NCBI RefSeq assembly: GCF_937616625.2
Contig: NC_065577.1
Span: forward strand, 4,691,001-4,755,000
Direction of reading: 5' to 3'
Source: Mercurialis annua
Taxonomy: Eukaryota; Streptophyta; Magnoliopsida; Malpighiales; Euphorbiaceae
Length of the DNA: 64,000 nt
Positions 1 through 11,498 of this stretch are shown in pieces (within the stretch, counting starts at the first letter, position 1; each line of letters starts with the position of its first letter). Under the pieces are notes generated by a model. The model had not been told where the DNA came from, did not search any database, and was given only the letters and a program-made list of their open reading frames with translations. The translations under genes and the position numbers were made by a program.

Positions 1-2001
1 ACCCTTGCCTAACATCCGCTTCGCCTTGATGGCGGAAATCAGATTCTTAGGTGTCTCTGCCTTTTCTCCCTGAAAGGAAAAAGGTAGACCACCTGGAATC
101 CTGAACTCGACTGACTTCCCTCGACAGTCAATAGAAGCATAATGGCGTGACAACCAGTCCATCCCCAAGATAACATCAAAAGAAAGAACGTCAAGTACAA
201 TCAAATCAGCACATAATTCTCTACCCTGAATAACCACTGGACACGAAGGATAAACAACGTCCACTACTACACCTTCAGACATAGGTGTAGACACAGCTAG
301 AGGTTAACTCAAAACAGATGGTGCCATACCCAATTTCCCAGCAAAACATGTAGATACAAACGAATGGGTTGCACCCGCATCAAATAACACTAAAGCATCT
401 ATAAAAGAAATCGGAATGGTACCTTGCACCACAGCATTTGATGCACGCGCATCCTGAGGAGTAAGTGCGAACACTCTGGCCTGACCCTGCGGCTGCTGCT
501 GCGAACTCTGCCCAGTACCATAACCGTTGGAACCTCTACCGCTGTTACCACGGCCACCAAAACCTCTGCCACCAGAACCACGGCCCCGCTGGCCACCAAA
601 AGATGCTGCAGGTTGAGAGTACCCTTCAGACTGTGTAAACGCATGTCTCTGCTGCTGATAAGATGACTGCGCCACACTGGAGTTAGACATCTGCTGCCCA
701 GATGTCGGACACTCCCTAGAAAAATGACCCGGCTGGCCACAAGTGAAACAACCTCCAGGAGCTAACTGGCACTGACCATAATGCCTACGTCTGCAATTCT
801 GGCAGAACGGAATGTTCGATCCACCACTGTACCCGCGTCCTGAACCACGGTTGCTCCCACTGCTACTGGAACTGTACGGAGCACTCCTGGCACTATGCCT
901 CCCTTTGTTGTGAGTCCGTCGACTCCCCCTGTTGGCCTGAGAAGAGCCACTGTAGTAATTCCCACTACTATGCTGTACTGGGGCCTGTTTCCCCCCACTA
1001 GGAACGTCACTCTTTCCCTTCTGATTCTGGAAAGGGTCAGAGATCGTTCCAAACTGAACCATCGAATTCTCCATCCGCCGCGCACTATCCACTAACCGAG
1101 CAAACTCCATGTTTGTCCCTATCAGCAAAGGAAGAAACTCCGAGCCTAAACCCCTAACATAACGGTCGTTCACTCGCTCTTGATCACCCTGTAGATCTGT
1201 AGCAAACCGCCCCAAACGTACAAACTCAGTAGTGTAGTCTGTCACTGATCTATCCCCCTTCTTCAAATTTAGCAGCTTTTCTCTGAAACTCTCAGTAACA
1301 GAGAAGGGTAGATAGTAACCTCTGAACCTGATCACAAAATCAGCCCAAGACAAGGTATCCATAACTGGTCTGATGTTATCGCGATACCAGTCCTTAGCTG
1401 GACCCTTCAGCGACATCTCCACAAGCATCACTAATTGACGATCAGAAGCTTGAATCCTCTGACTGTTGTACTCAAATTCCTCCAAAAAGTCAAGAGCATC
1501 CCCAGTACTATCAAAAGAAGTCGGATTCAACTTCAAGTAGGTCATCACCAACTCTCTGTCTGTTGGAATATGACCGACACCAGCAAGTCCACCAACACCA
1601 GCTACAGCACCAACCTGAGGTTGCTGTTGCTGCGCTAACTGACCCAGTATATTACACTGATTCTGCAGTAGAGCCTGATTGTTCTGCATCTCGACAACGC
1701 CAGCCAAGAAAGTAGTGAAGTCGAACGCTTGCATATTTGGTACTTGTTGCACCTCTGGTGCCTGCTGCACATTCGGTGCCTGAACACCTGCTGCACCGCG
1801 TCCTCTAGCTCCACCTCTACCAGCACCAGCTCCTCTGCCTCTACCAGCACCTCTACCTCTGCCAGCACCTCCACCTCGACCACGTCTAGCATTAGCCTGA
1901 ACTGGTGGTACGTTCTGATCGACTTCCATGGAAATCGCATCATCAGCCACAGCTTCTTGCTCTGCCGCAGCACGAGCACGAGTACGAACAACGTTGTCCA
2001 T
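1..2001 (-). pseudogene. gag plus start of protease, Ty3/gypsy, with in-frame stop
   Basis: The frame opens at an ATG (1999-2001) and runs 565 codons to a TAA at 304-306; homologous protease sequence continues in the same frame to the window edge, so the stop is a lesion or readthrough point. The N-terminus is Ala/Arg/Gly rich (RGRGGGAGRG type, residues 37-70), followed by a capsid-type region (about 145-320, with DFLEEFE and [10 protein letters not shown]), then a CX2CX3HX3C finger (C400-C411), a classical CCHC knuckle CFTCGQPGHFSREC (418-431) and an RGG-rich tail. Gag and protease are one frame here. The protease site reads LFDAGATHSF (D541), with Ala where Ser or Thr is usual. Downstream of the stop the sequence keeps the D-V-I-L-G-M-D-W motif. 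Gag packages element RNA into virus-like particles. Confidence 0.9.
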
Positions 2002-2326
2002 ATCCTAAGATTGAACAACAACAATTTAAATACACTATATATCATACCCAAGTATGAACAAAACAAGCAACATATAGGATTTCCCAAGAAATCAACAGCA
2101 ATAAAATGCTCACCCAAGTGAAATAAAATTAACATTTAACAACATCAAATCAACATACAATGACTGACTCGACGCAATCCTATTGGTGTAGGCAGAATGT
2201 TTTAAAATCAAAAGATGACGGTTTTAAAGACATGACAGAATCCTATATCCGCAGTAGTTCCTAAGACACAACCATACTTAACAGAGTAAACACATAGCAA
2301 GCAATTGGCCTTGGTTTGAAACCAAA

Positions 2327-2338
2327 GCTCTGATACCA
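2327..2338 (-). other. Primer-binding site, initiator tRNA-Met
   Basis: Minus strand reads TGGTATCAGAGC four bases after the LTR end. This is the complement of the 3' end of plant initiator tRNA-Met and is the usual primer site for many plant Ty1 and Ty3 elements. Confidence 0.9.
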
Positions 2339-3104
2339 AGTTTGTCACGACCCATTTTCATGAATCGCGACCGGCGCTAGGGTATGGGTAATGTAGTACC
2401 GAAACCCGTAGCTAGCCCTTCATTTAATTCATAAACACATAAACCTGCAGAAAACCAATGCTCGGGGGCAACCGAGACTTCAGCCTAAACTAGCAGTTAT
2501 AATAATAAACAGTTAATATAACATGCTTATTCAATTTTGGGTCTAAAATAGGCATAACATAAATAATCCGAAATAAATACATAACATGCCAGAGCAATAT
2601 AACCAGCCAGACCAATCCGACAAACAACTGTAACAATAATAAAGACGTCTAGTCAACTACTGCGGTCTAAGAATAAAATAGTTTGACAGTTTATCAAAAT
2701 AAATGGAACCTCCGAGGAAAAGTAAATGCGGAGATCACCAGACTCTCTCAGATCATAACCCTGGGAAAAATTGGGAAAACAACGGGGTCAGATATACTGA
2801 GATGAGTTCATACCACTATTTACATTTATTAAGTGGAAAACCTTTAAAACGTTTAAAACATTTAATAGCGATATTACAGATAATAGTTGGAACCCTAATC
2901 CACAATTCTAAATAATAATCATAATCCAATAGGTCTGGTCCCGAGAGCTGAGCTACACCGAGTTACCACTGACCACACTTATACCAGAGTCCCGAGAGCT
3001 GAGCTACACCGAGTTACTCTACCTGGTCCCGAGAGCTATGCTCACACCGAGTTACCACATTTCCATATATACCTTACCCAGATCAATACCGGTGCGCACG
3101 CAGT

Positions 3105-3123
3105 CCTAATGATGCCCATTAGG
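3105..3123 (-). other. Conserved LTR stem-loop, family A copy
   Basis: Sense strand reads CCTAATG-GGCAT-CATTAGG: seven paired bases and a five-base loop, flanked by GGAACGTGCTA on the 5' side and ACTGCGTGCGCACCGGT on the 3' side. The same structure with other stem sequences is present in all other Ty3 LTRs of this window. Confidence 0.8.
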
Positions 3124-4914
3124 TAGCACGTTCCAACTAAGAGCCATAATATAAAAACAGTTCGAAATATACGTACAGTATATATATTTAATATTAAAAT
3201 AACAATTTACTTAATAAAGCGGTAAATAGTAAATATAAACTCACTGCTTGCTAATCCGCGTGAAATACCGGCAAGCAACTAACTCTGGTTCGCCTCTGAA
3301 GCACGAACAGTAGACGAGTCTAGACAAATAAAATAATTATTAAAATCAGACCCTAACTCTAGAGAGTACTAGACACCACATAAGACTAGCACAATTAACA
3401 CGTAGTAAATAAACAATCCAAAGTAACACAAATATATCCAAAAGGTAATAAAGCCCAATTAATATAAGTCTATTGAGTTCTCACTTTAAAATCCAATTTA
3501 TAAATATTATTTAATAACTTTAAATAATAAATAATTTACAAATAGTGGGTTTGCCGAGTTACCAATAACTACCAAGCTAACCTCACTTGTCGGATGACCC
3601 AAGTCTAATCCGACTCAAAACGTTTATCAAATATAAACCCGAGTTTATATTTATAAAACAATTTAACAAAATATTAATCCATTTTAAAAGCGGAACTCAA
3701 TAACTTCAATTCTAAGTAACCCAAGTTACAATCAAAAACTTAATCATTTTAAGTTAATAAAAGTTTTAGAGACTAAATCGTACTTTAGCCAATTAGGGAC
3801 TAAACTGTACTTTTGCCAAAAAGGTATTTAAAATCAATTTAATCACCTTTGTTTATAATTTAAACAAATAATAAGTCACCAACCACAAATCCACTTAATT
3901 AATAAAAGAAAACATATTCAAGGGCTAATTTGTAATTTAGCCAATTTTATGTCAATTTGATATTCTTAAATAAATAAAATTACCCGAGTAATTATATTAG
4001 CCAAATAATAAATAGCTATCGTTTTCAACTTAATAATTATAAATCAAATTTAATTTCAAGTTATTATCAAACAAAACTAAAATCTAACTTAAAGGATATA
4101 ATTGATTCAAACATATCAAGCTAATGGTCAAAGTGGCTTATTAGCCACCATCAACCTTAATTCAAAAATAACCTCACTGCCGCCATAGCTAGGAAGAACA
4201 AGTATGAATCTATTCCAAGAACAAACTTCCAAACTTAAAAACAACTCAATCTATAACCTAAACATTCAACCAACATCTGATTTAGTCTCAACTAGGATCC
4301 ATAAACAATCAAAATGTTAACAGCTAAAGGAATATAGATTCGGCAAAAACAATCCAAGTATGAACGATGGGAAAACTGGAAATAATGGATTGTTACTTAT
4401 CGAACGCTTAAACTACTAACAACCCAAGAGATTATGATCATAAACAAGTGAAATCTTAAGCAAAGGAAGGAAAAGAGTTCGGCAGTAAACATACAAACTC
4501 AAAACAGAATTTATAAAGCTTTAAAACGGAAACCGTACGGCGATTGAAACGAGATCGATTACGTACCGTTTAGCAAAACCGAGATAGAGAAACGTAGGGA
4601 ATTGAGTCTAGAACGTCTGAGATCAAACGGTTTCAGTTTTGATCTAGAAATGAACTCACACGGATCAGAAAACCAAAGTGTGTTCAAAGCATGAAATCTG
4701 AAAATCAAAGGAATTATAAACACTTACCGAACAGCGATCTTTGGAGGATGATTACGGATTCAATACTCAGCGAAAGAACGAAAGAAGAGTGGCTAGGGTT
4801 AGTTTGCAGTGTGATCTAGGTTTTCTATGAAGAAATCGACCTAAAATAACGTAGGGAAGTGAGCCGTAAATGAGATCGAAAATGGCTGGGCGAAGGGGTC
4901 CAAGAACTGCTGGG

Positions 4915-5065
4915 TTCTCGAACGGGAATGGCCCTTTTTGGCCTGATCCCGTTCGAGAAAGGGCCTGGTCTCGAACGAGACCAGGCCTGCAAAAGGATTC
5001 TCGTTCGAGAATCCTTGGATTCTCGAACGAGAATCAAATTAAATTCTCTGGTCTCGATTGAGACC
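4915..5065. repeat. Palindrome array in LTR, CTCGAACGAG / CTCGTTCGAG type
   Basis: At least five near-perfect palindromes of 15-20 bp follow one another with short gaps: GGTCTCGAACGAGACC, GGATTCTCGTTCGAGAATCC, GGATTCTCGAACGAGAATC, then GGTCTCGATTGAGACC. Arms differ from unit to unit but each unit is self-complementary. A further inverted repeat GGTTCAACC / GGTTGAACC follows at 5082-5108. In element sense the array lies 190-340 bp into the LTR, upstream of the predicted leader splice donor. Confidence 0.85.
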
Positions 5066-5252
5066 TGAGTTAACCAGAAGTGGTTCAACCACTACGGTTG
5101 AACCACAACCCAAGGAGAAATCTTTTTTTTTAACCGAACCAAAAATGAATCGAACCACAATTAATTTACGAAACTTCAAATACCCCTCAAAACACATCCG
5201 GAACCACGTCGGAAATTAACAAAATAAATTCAAAATTTTACGGGATATTACA

Positions 5253-5957
5253 GCCATGAATTCTTATTACATTATTGTTGAATTCTCTTTGAATATGTGT
5301 AGCTAAACCCTTCATTAAACGAATTGGATTTGTGGGTTGTTGTTATTACTATGTTTTAATTATTGTTCTTAACGCTTGAATTTATTTGGCCAATTTATTC
5401 ATTATTCTGTGTTTTGGTTTTAGCTCGAGAGAGTAAAACTGGAATAGACCAACATAATTAAGAACGTAGGAGTTAATTGCGCGAGAGTGAATTGACGAGT
5501 ACGTGTTCTTAGGGTTTACTTCATAAACATTAATCGATTAGTAATTTAGGTTAATCATTGTGCGAGAGTGAGTAATTAGCCTGTTACTAGTTTGTTATCT
5601 GTTTTTGCCTGCAATTGCTCGAGAGAGAGAATTTTAGGTGCTTACGATTAGCTTGAACCTTAGTAGAACAACTAAATCCATATTCCAATCTGATTAAACA
5701 GCATAATGAAAGTTAATAATCCTTGTTCTTCCCATTATTGTTAAAACCTTATTTTTGTTACAGCTTTAGTTAATTTTAGCCATAATTGTTATTTCAGTTT
5801 ATTTAGTTTAATAACAACATTCAAATTATCTTTTTAGCTATTCAAATTGAGTTTCCTAACTGGTTGTCTTTAGAAGCTTTCTCTGTGGGTACGATATCCG
5901 GACTTCGCAGTCTGTATTACAAGCTGGCATACGTACGCTTGCGTATTTTCACCAACA
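5253..5957 (+). repeat. 3' part of an Athila-like LTR
   Basis: Matches, in reverse complement, the inner part of the solo LTR at 7007-7735 along its whole length, including the end block GTGGGTACGATATCCGGACTT and ...GCGTATTTTCACCAACA. It lacks a 5' end because the left-edge Ty3 element inserted at 5252/5253. It is followed by acttg and more LTR sequence rather than by a primer site, so it is an inserted solo or truncated LTR. Confidence 0.75.
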
Positions 5958-6272
5958 ACTTGACTCAAACCAATATCTCAATGAACCCCAGTTACCTAGG
6001 AACGTAATGAACCTAATTAGCAACCTCTAAGCGTCTTTTACCTATTTGTTAGACCCGCTTAATATTTGATCGTGTAGCTTTTTAATTGCTTGCTTAGTAG
6101 TCAATTGTTAATTTTATTAGTTTTAAATTTTGTAGTTATTAATCCAAATCAAATTGCTTGTGTGCTTTCCAAATTGGAATTCAAAATCCTAGTTCGTTCA
6201 CTTTAAACCTCTTGTCTTCATGGGATCGACATCCGACTTCCGGATTACTACGAGTTGGTAATTTTACTAACA
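5958..6272 (+). repeat. 3' end of a second Athila-like LTR
   Basis: Aligns with 61480-61796 of the Athila-like LTR at the right edge: CTTGACTCAAACC..., CACTTTAAACCTCT, GGGATCGACATCCG, ending TTACTACGAGTTGGTAATTTTACTAACA in several pieces. No tRNA-Asp primer site follows, so this is a solo LTR or a remnant. The fragment at 5253-5957 lies inside it. Confidence 0.65.
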
Positions 6273-7006
6273 TGTGTGCGTGGAAGAATCTTACTGAATG
6301 AGTCGTTTTGTATCGTAATCATAGGTTAAATTGATATATTCTTTGGAATGTCGGTATGTGAGTACGTTGTTATTGATTTGTTAAGGTTGATGGTCTTGCC
6401 GAGCTTAGTCCTTGTCGTGTGTACAGCTTGATTCTTCTAATGTTTTAAGTTGGCTGATATATTTTAGCGAGCACTTTATCTAGTAAACTTTGGACTAGAT
6501 CGTTCGTTTGATATAAAAAGTTTATTTATATGCTTCGATATGGGTTAATAGGTATAGAGATGTTAAGTAGGTGGCGAGGGGTGCATGATGTTATTAATGG
6601 GGATTTCAAGGTTTCCATTTTGAAGTGTTATATTTTGGTATTGTAAGAATTACGATTTGAGTTTCGGGCTTGTCCTTGCACGTTGTTAAGGTTGTTATGA
6701 TAGCTGTTAGAACTCGAGCGAGTTTTGGTAACCTCCCTTTGAGCATGTTTATGTTTATAATTGAATAATCTTGGAGTTTTCTATTTTGTTTAATCAAGTA
6801 ATAGTTTGGAGCACTTAACTGTCAGATTTATAATTTTGCGCATACGTGGTGTGAAAATTTGAGTTGTTGTTTTATGTAAGTGGTGATTTGAGTTATCATT
6901 CGAGGTACTACTTGTCGAGTTGTGGTTATGCAAGTGCGTAGGTTGATGAGTGGAGGTATACCTATGGTTTCAGTTTTACTCGGTTATATAGTTTGGGAGT
7001 ATACTT

Positions 7007-8605
7007 TGTTGGTAAAAATACGCAAGCGTACATATGCCAACTTGTAATACAGACTGCAAAGTGCGGATATCTTACCCACGGAGAAAGCTTCTAAATACAA
7101 CCAGTTAGGAGACTCGATTTGGATAGTTACAAAGATAATTTGATTGAATTTGTGTAAATTAAAAGAACTATTGCAAATTTAATAAAGTAAAGCTGAAATT
7201 AAATTAAGGTTTTAACAATAATGAGAAAAGCAGGAATTATTAATCTTCATTATGCTGTTTATTCAATTCGGGTTATGGATTTGGTTGTTCAGATAAGGTT
7301 CGGACTAGTCGAAAACACCTAGAATTCTCTCTCGAGCAATTGCAGGCAAAAGCATGAAAAAAACGGATAAAATGTTAATTATTCACTCTCGCACAATAAT
7401 TAACCTATTTACTAGTTGATTAAATGCTTATGAAGTAAATCCTACGAACACGCACTCGTTAATTCACTCGCGCAATTAACTCCTACGTTCTTAATTGTAT
7501 TGGTCTGTTTCAATTTTACTCTCTCGAGCTAAAACTAAAACACATGGTATAAACTAAGTGATCGATTTAGATTAAGCATTAAGAACAAAAATTAAAACGT
7601 ATCACGAACAAAAACCCATAATCCCAATTCGCTTAAACAGACATAACTTCAATTAATAATCCCCATCGAAGGGTTTAGCTACTCGTGATTAAGGAGAATT
7701 CAACAATATAATAAATGGAATTCATAATTGAATAATAGACAATAGTATAGAAATCTCTAATGAAATTGTACCTTAAACGTATAAAAATCCAGTAATCAAT
7801 TGAAGATGAAAATCCAATAATCAAGTGTAATCAAAACTAAGAACAATAATCTCTAGCTAAAATTAGGGTTTATGTCTAAGAAACGGTAAATTAATCGAAC
7901 CCTGACAAGATGTAATCGATAACTATATATACTCATGTGAAGTTAGGGTCTAATTCTGATTTTCATCTCTTTGTAGTGTCTAAATTGCCCCCGGCACTTC
8001 ATTCTTGTTATCCAAACTCGTAAGGCCAAACTTATAATTCAAACTGCAAAATTTCCTTCTCTCACGACGTGAAAATGAAGGCTCACGACGTGCAAGCCAT
8101 CTTTCACGTCGTGCGGCCATCGTGCAAACTTCCTGCAAAATTTCTTGACTTTTTGACACGTGCACACCATCTTTCACGACGTGCCACTTTTTCTGCTGCA
8201 AATCTCTAACTTCAAAACCTCATAACTCTTTATAGAAACGTTGGAATGAGTCGATTCTTGATTCTATGGAAAGCTTAGTATGTCTACTTTCTTTCTTATG
8301 AAGAACACAAAATCAATTGAGATGTCTAAATGCTCCAAAATTGTCAATCAATGAAGCAGGGTCAGATTCACAAGTATGCACTTTTGCTCTTGGCGTCTAT
8401 TTTCATCGATCTTCGTACCACATTCTAATATACTTCAATTATGGTCCCAAAGGCTCAAAAATTGATTAAAACTCATGAAACACGCCGACATGGTTCCTGA
8501 AATACTCAAGCTCAAAATGAGTACAAAGAAGTCCAAAACGAACGTAAAATGCATGAATATGACTCGAAATACACATAAAGCATATGAGTATTTCTACTCC
8601 TATCA
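7007..8605 (-). mobile_element. Athila-like solo LTR with 5-bp target duplication
   Basis: On the minus strand it starts TGATAGGAGTAGAAATACTC and ends ...ACCAACA, 1,599 bp, flanked by tactt on both sides (7002-7006 and 8606-8610). No internal region is present, as after recombination between two LTRs. In sense order: a terminal small hairpin, a CACGACGTG-type palindrome array (8186-8062), a TATA-like TATATATAG (7931-7923), and the U5-type end shared with 5253-5957. Confidence 0.9.
8062..8186. repeat. Palindrome array in LTR, CACGACGTG / CACGTCGTG type
   Basis: Repeated CACGACGTG or its complement CACGTCGTG at 8062, 8092, 8105 and 8175, with degenerate half-sites between (for example GCACGT at 8158-8163). 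In sense orientation the cluster lies about 130-255 bp upstream of the TATA-like sequence, so in the promoter part (U3) of the LTR. Confidence 0.75.
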
Positions 8606-9828
8606 TACTTAGAGGACGGAGTCCATTATGTGGAATTGTTATCTTTCATTCCTTGAGGTAGGTTGGATTTAGCGTTGCTTTGAATGTTCGATGCTAGTTT
8701 AGTACTTTGGATTTGTGTTATATGTTTTACTTTGGTTGCCTTGTGCGCGTATATTGTATGTCGTGCTTTGTTTGTTTTGTGTTAAAATCGAGGACGATTT
8801 TATTTTTAAGTTGGGGAGAATGTAACACCCCGTATTTTTCTGGCTAGTTTCGTTAAGTTTATCGCTATACTTTGGGATCGTTTGAGTGGTTCGACCACTT
8901 AGAATTGTGGTTTTCGAGTTCCAAACCTTTTAGTATATGTTTTGAGACGTCTTGGGTGTGGCCTCGGGGTTTGGAGCGGTCTCGAATTCATTTTAAAAAA
9001 AATTGAATATTTTCGAATCCAAAAGCTTTTCACGGGCGCGATGTTCCTGAGTCGCGGGCGCGACATAAGTGTCACGACCCATTTTCATGAATCGCGACCG
9101 GCGCTAGGGTATGGGTATGGTTGTACCGAAACCCGTAGCTAGCCTTGCGGATAACAAACATTTATCATTAACAACATTGTACCTACATAAAACCACATGC
9201 TCGGGGGCAACCGAGACTCCAACCTAGTCTAGCAGTTTATATTTACAACATATATATAATAAATGCTCGGTCAACTCCGAGTCTCTAACATGGCTTAAAT
9301 ATTAAAATAACACAAGTTAATATAATAATGCCAATCAATAAATAATCCAATTGAATTAATCTGACAACAAGTACTATAACAAGACTTCTAATTACTACTG
9401 CGGTCTAAGAGTAAAATCAGTTCAATAACTTTAATAAAATAAAGTAAGACCTTCGATGAAATAAAGAATCGGAGACCAGCTGACTCGCTCAAATCATAAC
9501 CCTGGAAAAATTGGGAAAGCAACGGGGTCAAATATACTGAGATGAGTTCATACAACTATTTACATTTATTAAGTGAAAACCTTTAAAAACCTAAAAACAT
9601 TTGTAAAGCAATTTATCATTATGGATAAGTATTGAAACCCTGAACCACAAATATCTAAATCCACTTGTCGTGTCGGTGAGACGTATCTCCATAACCGATC
9701 CCCGACTATCACTCAAATAGACATGTGAGTCCCAGGAGACGTATCTTCCAACGGCGCCCTCACTAAGGCGAGACGTATCTCTAACTTACCTCAAATAGCA
9801 TATGATTATATACCGGTGCGCACGCAGT

Positions 9829-9847
9829 CTCGATGATGCCCATCGAG
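9829..9847 (-). other. Conserved LTR stem-loop, family B copy
   Basis: Sense CTCGATG-GGCAT-CATCGAG, seven pairs and a five-base loop, between GGAACGGGCTA and ACTGCGTGCGCACCGGT. Stem differs from the related 3105 copy on both strands while the loop is the same. Confidence 0.8.
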
Positions 9848-11347
9848 TAGCCCGTTCCAATTCAGATCCATAATGTCTAAAACAGTTCGAAAGCTGTATA
9901 TACAATATATATATATATATATATATATATGCAAAAATAAAATTTACTTAATAAAGCGGTAAATAGCAATATAAACTCACTGCTTGCTAATCCACGTGAT
10001 AACGTGGCAAGCAATCTAATCCCGGTTCGTCTCCGAAGCACAAACGGTCGATGAGTCTAGACAAGGTATAAATAATAATTAAAAACATACCCTAACTCTA
10101 GAGAGTACTAAACACCATGTAGGACTAGCACATGTAATAACAAGCCAACGTATAACCGAACACATAAGGTTCATACGCATCCAAACCATAACCCAAGTTA
10201 TAGAATACAAACCATATAAGTTTCCATTTCAAAACACAATTTGAATAATTCAGAAAACAATTTTAAATAACCCAAGTTGAAATCCATACCAGTGAGTCAG
10301 CCGAGTTATCAAAACTACCAAACTTCTTCCCACTTGTTGGGCGACCAGAGTCAAACCCAACCCAAAGTTAAACCAAAATAAAACCCAAGTTTACATTCTG
10401 AATTACTTTGAATGAAAAGTATAGTTTTTTAAAAGCAAGAACACAATCCATCGTTTAGCCAACAATTGGCAAATCACACCATACTAACACAAGTATGTTA
10501 AACTTCTTTTAAATGAACCAAAAAGGATTAAATCATCCATTTAAACGTTAAACTCAGACTTGAAACGATAATCAAATCATGGCAATAACTTGTCTACAGG
10601 CATAATCAACACGAATGAGTATAATACAAACAAAGCAATGCCAACATGTCAAAAACGATACAAAACAGCCCCAACACAATAGTGGGCAGCAACTAGATCA
10701 TCGAAAATTAATCAACACAACAACAAGGTGAAATCATGCATTATAAGCCATATAATCAACCTATGATTTACCAAACATGTCAAAAATATACCGTTGATTC
10801 AAACACATAAGATCAGCCCCAAAACATGAATTTCCAGCCCTCTATAACAATGCTAAAACAACAATTTAACAAGCCATTAACATACGAAATCAACTAGCAC
10901 TTAAACCCAACAATTGACATAAGTTCTAATGATTAAATCAAGTCAATCTAATGTTAAACACCCTATTACAGAATTGACATGAAAATTCAGAGATCGAATC
11001 AGCCATAACATGGGTAGATCACATTAGAACACAATCTAACAACCTAACACATGAAGCCCTACTCATAAATCAAGGGATAGCAACACATACCGTTAAGAAG
11101 CAAGATCAGCGAAAGAACCAAATGAAAACAATGAATCAACACCCACAACATGCTGGAAAAAGGGTTTGAATAAGTTAACAATCGATATACACGATAAGGA
11201 ATTGATTTAACAAAGGACGGCGTGTTAGAATCGCTTACCAAATCCAGGAACGTGAGAGATAGCAAATGAATTCGTATTTCAGAGAGTCTTTTAAGTGCCT
11301 AGGGTTTATAAAATAAGTGAGGGCTGATATGGGTCGAATAAGGGGTC

Positions 11348-11355
11348 TATTTATA
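11348..11355 (-). promoter_or_regulatory. TATA box of solo LTR
   Basis: TATAAATA on the minus strand, a consensus plant TATA box, 452 bp into the LTR. It implies a start near 11320 and places the GGCGCGA cluster just upstream in the promoter. Confidence 0.65.
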
Positions 11356-11380
11356 TGCTCCAACACAAAATTACAGGTGA

Positions 11381-11498
11381 GGCGCGATGGAAGGCGCGAT
11401 GCGAGGCGCGTTCGTCCCATCGCGCCTTCATCAGGCGCAGAAAACTTATGGGGCGCGTTGCGAGGCGCGATGGCCCATCGTGCCCTCCAACGCGCCTC
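11381..11498. repeat. GGCGCGATG / CATCGCGCC inverted-repeat cluster in LTR
   Basis: Seven or more copies of GGCGCG or CGCGCC within 118 bp in both orientations (GGCGCGATGG, GGCGCGATGC, GGCGCGTT, CATCGCGCC, GGCGCGTTGC, GGCGCGATGG, CATCGTGCC, AACGCGCC). Opposed copies can pair. CG content is far above the surrounding AT-rich LTR. Confidence 0.8.

Larger units (their letters stand above)
1..5252 (-). mobile_element. Ty3/gypsy LTR retrotransposon, 5' part (Tekay-like), cut by window edge
   Basis: Minus-strand element whose 5' LTR is at 2343-5252, followed by a primer-binding site, a leader and a gag reading frame that runs into protease before the window ends. LTR termini read TG...CA on the minus strand (TGTAATATCCCG to GGGTCGTGACA). 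The rest of pol and the 3' LTR lie off the left edge, so its target duplication cannot be tested; the expected right-hand copy would be gccat at 5253-5257. Long LTRs, the iMet primer site and the gag type fit the Tekay/Del chromovirus clade; that placement is inference. It interrupts an Athila-like LTR whose 3' part continues at 5253. Confidence 0.9.
2343..5252 (-). repeat. 5' LTR of the left-edge Ty3 element (2,910 bp)
   Basis: Bounded by TG...CA and by the primer-binding site. In sense (minus) order it contains a palindrome array (5065-4915), a consensus 5' splice site TTCG|GTAAGTG (cut between 4728 and 4727), a matching 3' splice site TTTGTCTAG|ACTCG (AG at 3321-3320), a 7-bp stem-loop (3105-3123), a block TGACCCCGTTG ending in TTTTTCCCAG at 2761, and a conserved U5 end with CTAGCGCCGGT. 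I see no convincing TATA box. It is closely related to the solo LTR at 9070-11807. Confidence 0.9.
6273..8820 (+). mobile_element. 3' internal region of a plus-strand Ty3 element, split by a solo LTR
   Basis: The stretch 6273-7006 joined to 8611-8820 leads directly into a polypurine tract (TTGGGGAGAA, ending at 8820) and the 3' LTR starting at 8821. Just upstream of the tract is ATCGAGGACGATTTTA, a motif also present beside the polypurine tracts of the two other Ty3 elements in this window. I see no surviving gag or pol coding sequence; 6273-7006 has no open frame of note. The 5' half of the element lies off the left edge or has been deleted. Confidence 0.6.

Noticed and set aside
399..2135. 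Open frames at 399-740, 762-1085, 1635-2135 (minus) and 1729-2121 (plus)
   Set aside because: Shadows of the gag frame caused by its biased RGG and Gln codons; no domain of their own.
2327..2338. GCTCTGATACCA as the 3' end of an initiator tRNA gene
   Set aside because: Only 12 bases match and no cloverleaf lies upstream; it is the primer-binding site next to an LTR. The same holds at 24489 and 46049.
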